DNA of 64,000 nucleotides from Weeksellaceae bacterium (GTDB lineage: Bacteria > Bacteroidota > Bacteroidia > Flavobacteriales > Weeksellaceae), in NCBI GenBank assembly GCA_949788275.1, contig OX460916.1, positions 2,294,001 through 2,358,000 of the forward strand, read 5' to 3'. Made by a program: the position numbers and the translations under genes. Positions 36,779-44,751 of the stretch are shown in pieces. The number at the start of each line of letters is the position of its first letter. The stretch's first letter is position 1. The notes under the pieces are model-generated. The model was given only the letters and a program-made list of their open reading frames with translations. It was not told the DNA's origin and made no database searches.

Positions 36779-37905
36779 AAGGGAAACATTAAATTTACGC
36801 AATAACGATTTTCAGTGGCCTCCATTTTTAAAGCGTATCGGTTTTGGTATAAAAGCTGCAATCTTCGCTGAATATTACTCAACCCTAATCCACCATAAGG
36901 TGTTCTTTCTTGGGAATCCTCTTGATTCATTGAATTGGTGCATAGAAAAAACAATTGTTGATCTTCAATTTTAAATTCAATTTGTACAAACGTATCTTCA
37001 CCCCGCAGATCTACACTATGCTTAATCGCATTTTCAACAAAGGTCGTAAATAGATTCGGAGGAATAAACACATTTTTCATCACTGCATTATCAGTATGGA
37101 GGATAATGGTGAATGTAAAGTTTTCTCGCCGAATTTTCTCTAAGTTCATAAAGTTTTCAATAAAATAAATTTCGGTACTTAGGGCTGTTTTTTCATCGTT
37201 ATTATCATACAATTGATACCTGAGAAACTCGGATAATTTAAGAATAACAAACGACGCCTTTTCAGGATCTGTCCTTATCAATGCTTTAACATTATTCAAC
37301 ATATTAAACATGAAATGGGGATTAATTTGATTTTTCAATTGCTTCAATTCCATATCTAACGTTGCATTATTGAGAGCCGAAATGCGTTCATTATCGCGTA
37401 TCCACCGTTGAAGTAATTTAATGGTGGTGGTTAATAGAATAATAGGACCAATAATGATGGCACTCTGTACATACGTTCCAGATGTGTGTTGGGGTAAAGG
37501 GACTTTACTTACTCGGTAGGGTGCAAATTGCTGTAAAGTATAAGTCGATAAAATCATTCCGCCAACGGCAACAGCAAACAAAAACATACCGTACAAGAGA
37601 TAATGCACCTTAAAGAAGAAGTAAGGCACCAAAATATACATGTTAATGTAAAACATGGCAATAAATACAATGTATACAAAAAACAAACTATAATAGCGGT
37701 ACACACCAGTAAACTGGTCTGGAAAATCTGAAAAATAGAACAACAGTAACAGTCCGATTAAAAAACCAGCATGCCGTAAAACCTGAAAGCGATCTTCGAT
37801 AAGAAAATTAATAACTTGTTTATTCTTTAGCTCTTGACTGGGGCATCTACTCATAAAAAAATACTCTATCAGCAAAAGTAAAACTATATCCTGATGGCCA
37901 TTCAT
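36775..37905 (-). CDS. LytS/YehU-type sensor histidine kinase
   Basis: A 376-residue kinase. Four hydrophobic segments (about 46-62, 70-97, 102-124 and 145-165) form the membrane sensor. The His_kinase domain has the phosphoacceptor His197 in QINPHFMFNMLNNVKAL, an N box (NLFTTFVENAIKHSV) and a G box (GGLGLSNIQRRLQLLY). An internal Met at residue 18 could be the true start. It is read just before the regulator gene, with overlap, and is divergent from the outer-membrane protein operon at 38044. Confidence 0.9.
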   Translation of the reverse strand: MNGHQDIVLLLLIEYFFMSRCPSQELKNKQVINFLIEDRFQVLRHAGFLIGLLLLFYFSDFPDQFTGVYRYYSLFFVYIVFIAMFYINMYILVPYFFFKVHYLLYGMFLFAVAVGGMILSTYTLQQFAPYRVSKVPLPQHTSGTYVQSAIIIGPIILLTTTIKLLQRWIRDNERISALNNATLDMELKQLKNQINPHFMFNMLNNVKALIRTDPEKASFVILKLSEFLRYQLYDNNDEKTALSTEIYFIENFMNLEKIRRENFTFTIILHTDNAVMKNVFIPPNLFTTFVENAIKHSVDLRGEDTFVQIEFKIEDQQLFFLCTNSMNQEDSQERTPYGGLGLSNIQRRLQLLYQNRYALKMEATENRYCVNLMFPL

Positions 37906-37907
37906 AA

Positions 37908-37969
37908 TATTATACTAAACCCACAAATTATTATACCAATCAAACGCTCAATGGATATTTGGTATAATA
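37908..37969. promoter_or_regulatory. Repeated half-sites, candidate LytTR operator
   Basis: TATTATACTAA (37908) and TATTATACCAA (37929) are direct repeats spaced 21 bases, two helical turns. TTGGTATAATA (37959-37969) is a perfect inverted copy of the second. The three boxes lie between the kinase start and the divergent operon, where a LytTR regulator that binds spaced repeats would act. Confidence 0.45.
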
Positions 37970-38043
37970 GGGAAAGGGTTTGGTCGAATAAATAATAAGT
38001 AAGTCTTTTATTTTGTTGTTTTACACGTGTTAAATATATTTCT

Positions 38044-38487
38044 ATGCATCTCAAAAATTTCGAGCAATTGGCCGATCAAGTATTAGACAACCCTTTATTA
38101 ACGGATGAACAACAAGAAGAGAAAATTATTCAATTGGCTGATATTAGCCGATTCATTACCGACTATAATCCCAATTTACAAGTGTTAGATATTACAGATA
38201 AGGAATTTATTTTAATAGAGGATGAAGGCATTCGCAAAGGAATTGCGCTTTGCGATTCCGTGACGATGTTTCAAACGAGCGGACATTCAATTTTTAACCA
38301 TGTAGCCATAGACAATTTCAAAATTAAACAGTCTATTACCGATATGTGGCTTATTTACATCGAGGATACATTTACGCAAAACGAGACGGTCTTCGATCGT
38401 TATTTAAAGAAAGCCAAAGTTGAAAAATTTTATAACAAAATTTTTACTTTTCATTTCTTTCAAGCCCAACTTCAAATTTTAAAATAA
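38044..38487 (+). CDS. Protein of unknown function in the operon divergent from the LytTR system
   Basis: A soluble 147-residue protein without a signal peptide or recognised motif. It has an acidic N-terminus (LADQVLDNPLLTDEQQEEKI), a mixed central part (ILIEDEGIRKGIALCDSVTMF) and an aromatic-rich C-terminus. It is followed after 3 bases by an outer-membrane protein gene. I do not recognise a family. Confidence 0.5.
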   Translation: MHLKNFEQLADQVLDNPLLTDEQQEEKIIQLADISRFITDYNPNLQVLDITDKEFILIEDEGIRKGIALCDSVTMFQTSGHSIFNHVAIDNFKIKQSITDMWLIYIEDTFTQNETVFDRYLKKAKVEKFYNKIFTFHFFQAQLQILK

Positions 38488-38490
38488 TAC

Positions 38491-39462
38491 ATGTATTTTC
38501 AAAAAAACAAACGGTTTATGCTAGGTTTACTTTTCTTAAATTCAACAGTCCTTTTTGCCCAATCAAAAGACAGTGTCCGGTTAAAGGCAATGACTTATGT
38601 CGCCGATAAATTTCCTTTAGCCCGTCCCCTTAACATAGAATATTCGAATGGCTCATCCCACAGCTTTGCTTCAGAATTAGAGGACGGAACAAAACTTCCC
38701 GACTCGAAAGTAAAGAAAACAGCCGAATTAAAAGCTAGTGTTAATCTCCCTATTCTTCGTAAAAAAAAATGGTCCTTAAGCACGACCCTTTCGTACAAAT
38801 ACATCACATCGGAGATTGATCTAGCTACAGAAAAAGAACGACGTAAAGACGAATTCCACCACCATAGCGAATCGGTCAACTTCAGCTATTTCTCTAAGTT
38901 ATTCAACAAAACAACGATTTATACCGCCAGTGCTGTTGTCGATGGTAGCGAAGAGCATTTCGAACGGTTTTCGGGTATTATTTCGGCCAACATGGTTTTA
39001 AAGGCCACTGTTCAAACCCAAATGACTGTAGGTTTATTGGCCGTAATTAACCCCAATGCCTTGTTTCCTCTATTCCCTACATTTACCTATCGTCACCAAT
39101 TCAACAATGGATGGATTGCCGATGTCGTTTTTCCCAAAGGGGCTTATATGCGAAAAAACATAGCAAAAGATGGTCGCTTTTCAGCAGGAACAGAGCTTGG
39201 AAGTACTTTTTTTTACCTCTATGATGCCCACAAGACGTATGCAATGACTCAAGTAGAAATTAACACTGGAGTGCAATACGAACATTACTTGGGTCATTCC
39301 CTTATCGCAACGTTTAAAACAGGCATGAAAAACGTGACCTCGGCACGGATTTATGAAAAAAATGATCAACCCCAAGATTATCTTTTTAAAGCTAACCCGA
39401 AATCCTCCTTTTACATCCAAGCAGGTATTTCGTTTAATCCGTTCGGAAGAGTCCAACGATAA
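38491..39462 (+). CDS. Outer-membrane beta-barrel protein (DUF6268-like)
   Basis: A 323-residue protein with a basic N-terminus and signal segment (MLGLLFLNSTVLFAQ). Alternating hydrophobic and polar residues suggest about ten to twelve beta strands, for example WSLSTTLSYKYI and TIYTASAVVD. It ends near FNPFG. It resembles DUF6268 outer-membrane proteins. It is read 3 bases after the upstream hypothetical gene, divergent from the LytTR system, which may control it. Confidence 0.6.
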   Translation: MYFQKNKRFMLGLLFLNSTVLFAQSKDSVRLKAMTYVADKFPLARPLNIEYSNGSSHSFASELEDGTKLPDSKVKKTAELKASVNLPILRKKKWSLSTTLSYKYITSEIDLATEKERRKDEFHHHSESVNFSYFSKLFNKTTIYTASAVVDGSEEHFERFSGIISANMVLKATVQTQMTVGLLAVINPNALFPLFPTFTYRHQFNNGWIADVVFPKGAYMRKNIAKDGRFSAGTELGSTFFYLYDAHKTYAMTQVEINTGVQYEHYLGHSLIATFKTGMKNVTSARIYEKNDQPQDYLFKANPKSSFYIQAGISFNPFGRVQR

Positions 39463-39477
39463 CGCGACGTTTTAATT

Positions 39478-39586
39478 GGGCGGTCGCTTCGCGCCGGGCT
39501 ATTCGCTCTATCTTTGCTGCAACAACATCTCGGTTTATGAAAAATAAAGGTGGCAGCAAAGGATGCCGCTTCTATCCCTACCGCAG
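39478..39586 (-). repeat. Dispersed intergenic palindromic repeat, copy D (reverse)
   Basis: Read on the minus strand it has the head CTGCGGTAGGGATAGAAGCG, arms CTTTGCTGC and GCAGCAAAG (39512-39520 and 39553-39561), and tail GAATAGCCCGGCGCGAAGCG followed by ACCGCCC. A separate A+T hairpin (39588-39632) borders it. The rest of the interval to 39779 holds only a -7-like TATATTCG at 39743. Confidence 0.8.
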
Positions 39587-39587
39587 C

Positions 39588-39632
39588 ACTTTTCTCTTTT
39601 TTTGTTTTATACAAAACAAGAAAAGAGAAAAA
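39588..39632. repeat. Long A+T-rich imperfect hairpin beside repeat copy D
   Basis: The left side (CTTTTCTC then a T-rich run and GTTTTAT) pairs imperfectly with the right side (ACAAAACAAG then AAAAGAG and AAAAAG). It may be a terminator for the upstream gene, or part of an extended repeat, since copy E also carries a T/A-rich hairpin. Confidence 0.4.
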
Positions 39633-39779
39633 GCAGTATAAGGCTATGAACTAGTTGGTCTAAAACAGAACGTGCGGAAGGGTAATAAGGACTTATTTTC
39701 GCTAAAACCCAAACCATTTTATTGTAAAATAGGATTTAATGCTATATTCGTTTTATACAATAATCTATAATTAGTATCT

Positions 39780-40598
39780 ATGAATAAAGCTTTATTTGGG
39801 TTTTTTATTTTGATCTCTACTCTTGCCTTTGGACAAAAAAACATTCTTAAAGAAGAAATCTACACCTATCAATTGAACTACCAGTTTAATTATATCAAGG
39901 ACTCTTTAAATACCAATGACCTACGTTCTGAAGACTTTGTCTTATATGTAGACAAACAGCAGAACAGTTATTTTTTACCAACGAAATTACTGGAGATTGA
40001 TTACGTGCTGGCTGAAGTAGAAAAAACCAATCAAATGATTCAGTTACCTTTATCTCAAACAATTCAATTACCTACCTCGTATTCAAAATGGCGCGTTTTC
40101 AAAAGAACTTCTGGTGAATCCTTTTTTGTGGATATGTTGGGGAAAAACACGTTTAAGTATGTGATGGATGATGATATCAATTTTTCATGGACTATAACCG
40201 ATGAAGAAAAAGAAATACTAGGTTATAAAGCGACTAAAGCAGTTACCAAAGCTTATGGGAGATTATGGGAGGCTTGGTTTACCAAAGAAATTCCTTTAAA
40301 TAACGGACCTTATAAATTTTCAGGGTTAACTGGATTGATTTTACAGCTTAGCGATTCGGCTAATTTCTTCACTTTCAAAATCGTTTCTTTTCAGAAAGGA
40401 GCATATACAATGATTTATTCTCCCAAAGTTTTCGAGAGTACACTTCTTCAGAAAACCGATTTTATACGAGCTTCAAAAAATTATGCAGAAAATATCATCG
40501 AAGAATTAAAACAACAAGGAATTTATCCAAGCCCTCAAACAGAATCAATGATCTTGGAGAATGTTCAACGAAATAATAATTTTCTAGAAAGACCGTAA
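39780..40598 (+). CDS. GLPGLI-family exported protein
   Basis: A 272-residue secreted protein of the Bacteroidota GLPGLI family. The signal peptide is MNKALFGFFILISTLAFG. The family signature appears as GPYKFSGLTGLILQL near residues 178-192, with Thr in place of the usual Pro. It is preceded by the AWFTKEIPL segment. The function of the family is not established. It stands alone; the 460 bases downstream hold an A+T inverted repeat (40706-40732) and repeat copy E. Confidence 0.8.
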   Translation: MNKALFGFFILISTLAFGQKNILKEEIYTYQLNYQFNYIKDSLNTNDLRSEDFVLYVDKQQNSYFLPTKLLEIDYVLAEVEKTNQMIQLPLSQTIQLPTSYSKWRVFKRTSGESFFVDMLGKNTFKYVMDDDINFSWTITDEEKEILGYKATKAVTKAYGRLWEAWFTKEIPLNNGPYKFSGLTGLILQLSDSANFFTFKIVSFQKGAYTMIYSPKVFESTLLQKTDFIRASKNYAENIIEELKQQGIYPSPQTESMILENVQRNNNFLERP

Positions 40599-40784
40599 CG
40601 ATTTATAACAAGCGGGGTGTACAATCTTAATTAACAATCTCTTTGCTGTTTATTATTCTAAAAAAATCAATACAAGTACTTGTAAGTTTTTACATTATAA
40701 TTTAATTTTTAGTAATTACTAATTACTAAAAAACGACGATTTTGTCATTGCTCAACGATCTTTAAACGCTCTATTAACCGAAAA

Positions 40785-40869
40785 GCGCGTTAGGGATTGA
40801 AGTGGATATCCTTTTGTTTTTTTGTTAAAAAAACAAAAGATTGGAACGAAAAGCCCGCTCGAACGCCCT
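40785..40869 (+). repeat. Dispersed intergenic palindromic repeat, copy E
   Basis: Head GCGCGTTAGGGATTGAAGTG, perfect 13-bp arms CTTTTGTTTTTTT and AAAAAAACAAAAG (40811-40839), and the tail GATTGGAACGAAAAGCCCGC with a shortened GC-rich end (GAACGCCCT). Confidence 0.75.
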
Positions 40870-41012
40870 AAAAAAATAATTTAGACTTTTCCTAATTAAA
40901 CACACAAACCGCTAAAAATCAACCTGTAAATGGTTTTATTTTCATGTCAGCGGATGAATCATGGCGTACTAATGACAAATAAATTTGGTGGATTAAAAAA
41001 AAATAATCAAAA

Positions 41013-41041
41013 TTTGCAGTTCAAAGAAAGTATAACCTTTA
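41013..41041 (+). promoter_or_regulatory. Candidate promoter of the leader peptide and rtcB-prfH
   Basis: TTTG at 41013-41016 is followed after 16 bases by TAACCTTTA, one base longer than TAnnTTTG with A for G. It would start a transcript shortly before the leader ORF at 41059. The match is imperfect. Confidence 0.35.
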
Positions 41042-41058
41042 AATAACGAAGACAGAAA

Positions 41059-41136
41059 ATGTTCAATTTAGTTAACATATCTCCTAGAACCACTACAACA
41101 GCTATTGTTGAAGGGTTGCTTCGTGCTTTCCGCTAA
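41059..41136 (+). CDS. Leader peptide of a putative attenuator upstream of rtcB-prfH
   Basis: A 25-residue ORF reads MFNLVNISPR then TTTT, AIV and EGLLRAFR. Four consecutive Thr codons (ACC ACT ACA ACA) are followed by Ala-Ile-Val. An intrinsic terminator follows 24 bases after its stop codon. The end of the ORF contains CTTCGTGCTTT (41119-41129), which can pair with the left arm of that terminator. Peptide plus mutually exclusive hairpins is the layout of Thr or branched-chain amino-acid attenuators. Here the next genes are rtcB and prfH. Confidence 0.6.
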   Translation: MFNLVNISPRTTTTAIVEGLLRAFR

Positions 41137-41190
41137 AAAAATAATATTTTATTCTATAGGAAAAGCCCGAAGTAAAATTCGGGCTTTTTT
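41110..41190 (+). promoter_or_regulatory. Attenuator with alternative hairpins (1:2, 2:3, 3:4)
   Basis: Segment 1 GAAG (41110-41113) pairs with CTTC (41119-41122). Segment 2 CTTCGTGCTTT (41119-41129) pairs with segment 3 AAAGCCCGAAG (41162-41172) with one mismatch. Segment 3 also pairs with segment 4 TTCGGGCTTTT (41178-41188), giving a terminator with six T. A ribosome stalled on the Thr codons would leave segment 2 free. A ribosome at the stop codon would cover it and allow termination. Confidence 0.6.
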
Positions 41191-41198
41191 GTGTCTTG

Positions 41199-41275
41199 GC
41201 GTTTCGAAACGCAACTTCCCGAATAGATGGTTACGACCTGTGGGTCGATTCTATGCGTAGGTATTTACCTGCGCA
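41199..41275 (+). other. Three adjacent hairpins in the rtcB 5' leader
   Basis: The 110 bases between the terminator and the rtcB start hold the palindrome GCGTTTCGAAACGC (41199-41212), the stem CGACC/GGTCG (41234-41247), and a 10-bp stem TGCGTAGGTA/TACCTGCGCA (41254-41275) with one G-U pair. GTAGGT can instead pair with ACCTAC at 41275-41280. The density of stems suggests a structured RNA leader. Confidence 0.45.
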
Positions 41276-41300
41276 CCTACATCATTTTTATAATACAACA

Positions 41301-42692
41301 ATGGGAAATAAACTCTCTGGAAAAGACCTAATTAAAGTAGGCTTTCCAAAAAATAATGCCATCAATATTGCATTGGGGCAAATACATCGCTACCGAAAAA
41401 AAGAGAAAAAAGAAACTATTTTAGCGGAGGCGAAAGAAGTAATGCAGTCACCTGAAAAATACATTGGTCATGGAATTTGGGGAAAAGTGGCTGAAGGTTT
41501 AATACGACCAGTGGAGGTAAAGCGCCACCAACTAATGAATAATCGTGCACCCTTCTCTATTTTCGGAGAAAATGAAATTGACGAATTGGCGAAATACCAA
41601 TTATACGATTCGCTTAAATTACCCATTGCGGTTGCTGGGGCCTTGATGCCCGATGCACATGCCGGTTATGGTTTACCAATTGGTGGCGTTTTAGCAACCG
41701 ATAATGCGGTTATTCCGTATGGCGTAGGGGTGGATATTGGCTGCCGAATGAGTTTGTCTATTTTTGATCTTCCGGCTTCTTATTTAAAAGGGCGGGATCA
41801 TCAGTTGACGTCATTTTTATCGGATCACACCAAGTTTGGGATGTATGAAACGCATGCCCAAAAGGTGGATCACCCGATTTTTGAGCGCAGTGAATTTCAA
41901 GATATTCCGCTGTTGAAATCGTTGCTGAGCAAAGCCTATAAACAGTTAGGAAGTTCGGGCGGTGGAAATCATTTCGTTGAATTTGGGGTTGTTGAATTAA
42001 CAGCACCCCGCAAAGATTGGAATTTAGAACCAGGCACTTACTTGGCGGTTTTATCGCACAGCGGTTCGCGCGGTTTAGGCGCTAATATTGCCAAACATTA
42101 CACCTATTTAGCCAAGAAGCAATGTCCGTTACCGAATAATGTGCAGCACTTAGCTTGGTTAGATCTATCGACACACGATGGACAGGAATATTGGTTGGCG
42201 ATGAATTTAGCTGGCGATTACGCCAAGGCTTGTCATGACGATATTCATCGTCGTTTGGCCAAAGCCTTGGGCAAACGCATCGCTGTAACCATTGAAAACC
42301 ACCACAATTTTGCATGGAAAGAAATAGTTCATGGAAAAGAATGCATTGTACACCGAAAAGGGGCTACGCCTGCTGGAGTTGGTGAATTGGGTATTATACC
42401 AGGCTCTATGACAGCACCAGGCTTTATTGTAGAAGGCTTGGGTAATGAAGCCAGTTTAAACTCGGCTTCTCACGGGGCAGGACGCTTGTTTTCACGGGCG
42501 CACTGCAAGCAAACCATTTCTAAAAGCGCGATGACAGAACAGCTTAAAAAAGCTGGAATACAGCTTATTGGCGGAAGTGTAGATGAAGCGCCAATGGCGT
42601 ATAAGGATATTGAAAAAGTAATGAATAATCAACAAGAGTTGGTGAACGTTCTTGGGCGTTTTACACCAAAAATTGTGCGAATGGATAAGTAA
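41301..42692 (+). CDS. rtcB: RtcB-family RNA ligase (RtcB2 of the RtcB-PrfH pair)
   Basis: A GTP- and Mn-dependent RNA ligase joining 2',3'-cyclic or 3'-phosphate ends to 5'-OH ends. The active-site Cys148 is in GVGVDIGCRM, preceded by the metal segment MPDAHAGYGLPIGG (Asp118, His120). Further sites are GGGNHFVE, SHSGSRG and the guanylylated-His segment SASHGAGR. The ATG chosen gives 463 residues; an in-frame TTG 35 codons upstream falls right after a terminator and its extension is unlike RtcB. The next gene is prfH, 5 bases away, a pair described as repairing 16S rRNA broken in the decoding centre. Confidence 0.9.
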   Translation: MGNKLSGKDLIKVGFPKNNAINIALGQIHRYRKKEKKETILAEAKEVMQSPEKYIGHGIWGKVAEGLIRPVEVKRHQLMNNRAPFSIFGENEIDELAKYQLYDSLKLPIAVAGALMPDAHAGYGLPIGGVLATDNAVIPYGVGVDIGCRMSLSIFDLPASYLKGRDHQLTSFLSDHTKFGMYETHAQKVDHPIFERSEFQDIPLLKSLLSKAYKQLGSSGGGNHFVEFGVVELTAPRKDWNLEPGTYLAVLSHSGSRGLGANIAKHYTYLAKKQCPLPNNVQHLAWLDLSTHDGQEYWLAMNLAGDYAKACHDDIHRRLAKALGKRIAVTIENHHNFAWKEIVHGKECIVHRKGATPAGVGELGIIPGSMTAPGFIVEGLGNEASLNSASHGAGRLFSRAHCKQTISKSAMTEQLKKAGIQLIGGSVDEAPMAYKDIEKVMNNQQELVNVLGRFTPKIVRMDK

Positions 42693-42697
42693 TCACC

Positions 42698-43315
42698 ATG
42701 GAAAAATTAGTACAAATAACAGCGGGCAGAGGCCCAAAAGAATGTGCCTATGTGGTGGTGAACGTTCTTCGCTTACTAGAAAACGAGGCCAAGCAACACG
42801 GAATTACGTGTGTGGTTGTTTCTCCTGAGAAAGACTTAGATTTAGATGCACCACCGGCTTCGGTCATTGTACGACTAACCGGTACAACTTGTGATACTTT
42901 TGTTAAAAGTTGGCTAGGAAGTATTCAATGGATTGGAGAAAGTCCGTATCGAAAAAATCACCGACGTAAGAATTGGTTTATTGGGGTCTTTGAAGTGAAT
43001 ACAGCGGAATTTGACGTTTATTCGACCAGGGATTTTACCTACCAAACAATGCGCAGTTCGGGTGCAGGTGGGCAGCATGTTAATAAGGTAAGTTCTGCCG
43101 TAAGAGCGCTTCATACACCAACCGGACAAAGTGTGGTGGTAATGGATAATCGTTCGCAGCACATGAACAAACAACTGGCAACCGAACGCTTAATGGCCCG
43201 GTTGAATGAAAAAAACATTCGTGAAGCTGAAGCCAAAATTCACCTTCAATGGACGAATCAATTAGCCGTTGAGCGTGGAAATCCGACCAGGGTTTTGAAA
43301 AACACCTTATTTTAA
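42698..43315 (+). CDS. prfH: Peptide chain release factor homologue PrfH
   Basis: A 205-residue class I release-factor-like protein. The GGQ motif (residues 124-126, in SSGAGGQHVNKVSSAVR) is the peptidyl-tRNA hydrolysis centre. The codon-recognition domain of RF1/RF2 is missing, consistent with the size. With RtcB2 it is reported to release peptides from ribosomes damaged in helix 44 and so expose the break for ligation. It is directly coupled to rtcB and ends at a strong terminator. Confidence 0.9.
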   Translation: MEKLVQITAGRGPKECAYVVVNVLRLLENEAKQHGITCVVVSPEKDLDLDAPPASVIVRLTGTTCDTFVKSWLGSIQWIGESPYRKNHRRKNWFIGVFEVNTAEFDVYSTRDFTYQTMRSSGAGGQHVNKVSSAVRALHTPTGQSVVVMDNRSQHMNKQLATERLMARLNEKNIREAEAKIHLQWTNQLAVERGNPTRVLKNTLF

Positions 43316-43331
43316 AAAACAATCCTTCTAT

Positions 43332-43361
43332 AAAAAAAGACCGCCTATGGCGGTCTTTTTT
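43332..43361 (+). terminator. Intrinsic terminator of rtcB-prfH
   Basis: The arms AAAAAGACCGCC and GGCGGTCTTTTT with a 3-base loop form a strong stem with a T-run, 18 bases after the prfH stop codon. Confidence 0.93.
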
Positions 43362-43404
43362 GGTTAGTTTTCTTTATAGCCTTTAACAAATAAAACCCTT
43401 CGAT

Positions 43405-43418
43405 TTGCGGCAGGGATT
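43405..43418 (+). repeat. Head fragment of repeat copy F, left of the IS110 element
   Basis: TTGCGGCAGGGATT is the conserved head of the dispersed repeat, cut off after this point. The missing remainder (GATTGAAGCGGAAATCC and beyond) appears at 44752, on the other side of the insertion element. GATT is present at both junctions. Confidence 0.75.
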
Positions 43419-43488
43419 TCTATGGTTTCACCAAATTAAAAATGTTTTTTTTTTACGTTTAATGCTAGTTTGATCTTTTTCTCTTTTA

Positions 43489-44532
43489 TTAACAATGAAT
43501 AGCCATTTCATTTTGCATTAATTTCGTGCTATATTTATAATCTTTGTCATAAAACCGATTATCTCTAATACATGCAAATACTCTCAATATTAACTTGTTA
43601 CGAATAGCATTAATGACCGACATTTTATTTTTTCCTTCTTCCGTTTTTCGTAAATAATATTCACGTAAATTCCCTTCACTCCGTATACAAGACATGGCTG
43701 CCATATGCAAAAGTGTTTTCATCTGGTGGTTAGCCATTTTAGAAACTTTTGCCTTACTACTTACACTGCTCCCTGACGTATAGCTAAAAGGAACTACTCC
43801 TGCGTAACATGCAAATTTTTTAGCTTCCAAAAAAGCTGAAAACTCGTTCGTCATCATAATCATATTAGCTGCAGTTACGGGTCCCATTCCGACAACAGAG
43901 TTAATAATTTTATATTGATTGAACATTTTTTCGTCCGACTTTATCAATCGGTCTATTTCCCGCTCAATACGTTTCAGATCAGTCTCCAGTCCATTCAATG
44001 TGTTTTCACACAGTGATTTAAGTAGAGCAAGATCTTCCTCGTTTTTATATTCTTTTTCACCTAAAGCTCCTGATAATTGTTTCTTTAAACTAACCAATTG
44101 CTTACGTCTATTAATCAGTTCCTTTAACGTCTTAACTAGTGCTCGTGGTTCTTGATAAGCTTTATAATCATCCTTATTTTTATAGGCAAATTGAGCTATT
44201 CGTTGAGCATCTACTTTATCGTTTTTACCCCGTTTTAAACCTTGTGATTTTTTGATATGGTTTCCGTTTTCAAGCCATAAATTAAGGTTCAATAACTGAG
44301 CACTATTGATTAAAAATTGAGTATAAACTCCTGTAAATTCAGCACAGACAATGCTCTGACTTAAATCTACACCTCTCTTATTTAGGGACTTAAAAAAGGT
44401 CTTAAGACTGGTCGGAGTATTATTGATTTGCTCATGAAATAAAAACGAATTCTGTTTATAAATAGCAATATCTAACGTTTTTTTAGAGATATCAATACCA
44501 ATGTAATGCGTTACTTTTTCTATATTTGTCAT
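43489..44532 (-). CDS. IS110-family transposase (DEDD recombinase)
   Basis: A 347-residue transposase. The N-terminal RuvC-like domain holds the DEDD residues Asp14 (YIGIDISKK), Glu65 (CAEFTGVY), Asp105 and Asp108 (KNDKVDAQR). A coiled-coil region follows (about 130-205). The C-terminal Transposase_20 domain has GMGPVTAANMI, FACYAGVVPFSYTSGSS with the candidate catalytic serine at 255-256, and HMAAMSCIR. It appears intact. The protein is read from the end that carries the predicted bridge RNA. Confidence 0.93.
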   Translation of the reverse strand: MTNIEKVTHYIGIDISKKTLDIAIYKQNSFLFHEQINNTPTSLKTFFKSLNKRGVDLSQSIVCAEFTGVYTQFLINSAQLLNLNLWLENGNHIKKSQGLKRGKNDKVDAQRIAQFAYKNKDDYKAYQEPRALVKTLKELINRRKQLVSLKKQLSGALGEKEYKNEEDLALLKSLCENTLNGLETDLKRIEREIDRLIKSDEKMFNQYKIINSVVGMGPVTAANMIMMTNEFSAFLEAKKFACYAGVVPFSYTSGSSVSSKAKVSKMANHQMKTLLHMAAMSCIRSEGNLREYYLRKTEEGKNKMSVINAIRNKLILRVFACIRDNRFYDKDYKYSTKLMQNEMAIHC

Positions 44533-44544
44533 ATCTTTTATGAT

Positions 44545-44700
44545 TAAGATTACATTTTAAACACTTTCAATTCTCTGATAATAGGTCTTTCCTAAATTTC
44601 TATTTGAAGCTTGTTTAAAAAACTAGTAAAGGATTAAATCCCTGCATAAGTCTTAAAACTTGGATAGAAGCTAAAAGCGCCTTTACTAGTTGTAATCTTG
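44545..44700 (-). ncRNA. Predicted IS110 bridge RNA with target- and donor-binding loops
   Basis: On the minus strand, upstream of the transposase, two hairpins follow each other. The first has a perfect 12-bp stem AACTAGTAAAGG/CCTTTACTAGTT (44621-44632, 44680-44691). Its loop holds GCTTCTATCC and then GCAGGGATT, the first like the left target strand and the second complementary to the right target. The second stem is TTTTAAACA/TGTTTAAAA (44555-44563, 44612-44620). Its loop contains ATAGAAAT, matching one element end, and an AGAGA-containing guide matching the other. The exact ends are not known. Confidence 0.75.
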
Positions 44701-44751
44701 ATTAAACAATACTCTAATTTATTAATCTTTTTTATTTATACAAACCTAAGA

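Noticed and set aside
40706-40732. A+T inverted repeat TTTTTAGTAAT/ATTACTAAAAA as a terminator for the GLPGLI gene
   Set aside because: The stem is purely A+T-rich, lies over 100 bases from the stop codon and has no T-run on the plus-strand 3' side. It could be chance in a region of low GC.
41254-41280. Resemblance of GTAGGTATTTACCTGCG to the 3' hairpin (helix 45) of 16S rRNA, as a decoy for RtcB/PrfH
   Set aside because: The match is short and by eye only, the loop differs, and the PrfH/RtcB cleavage site is in helix 44, not 45. Kept only as the general finding of a structured leader.
41196-41300. An in-frame TTG extension of rtcB by 35 codons
   Set aside because: It begins right after the T-run of an intrinsic terminator, does not resemble RtcB N-termini that I know, and the sequence is better explained by stacked hairpins. 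The ATG at 41301 begins the recognisable protein.
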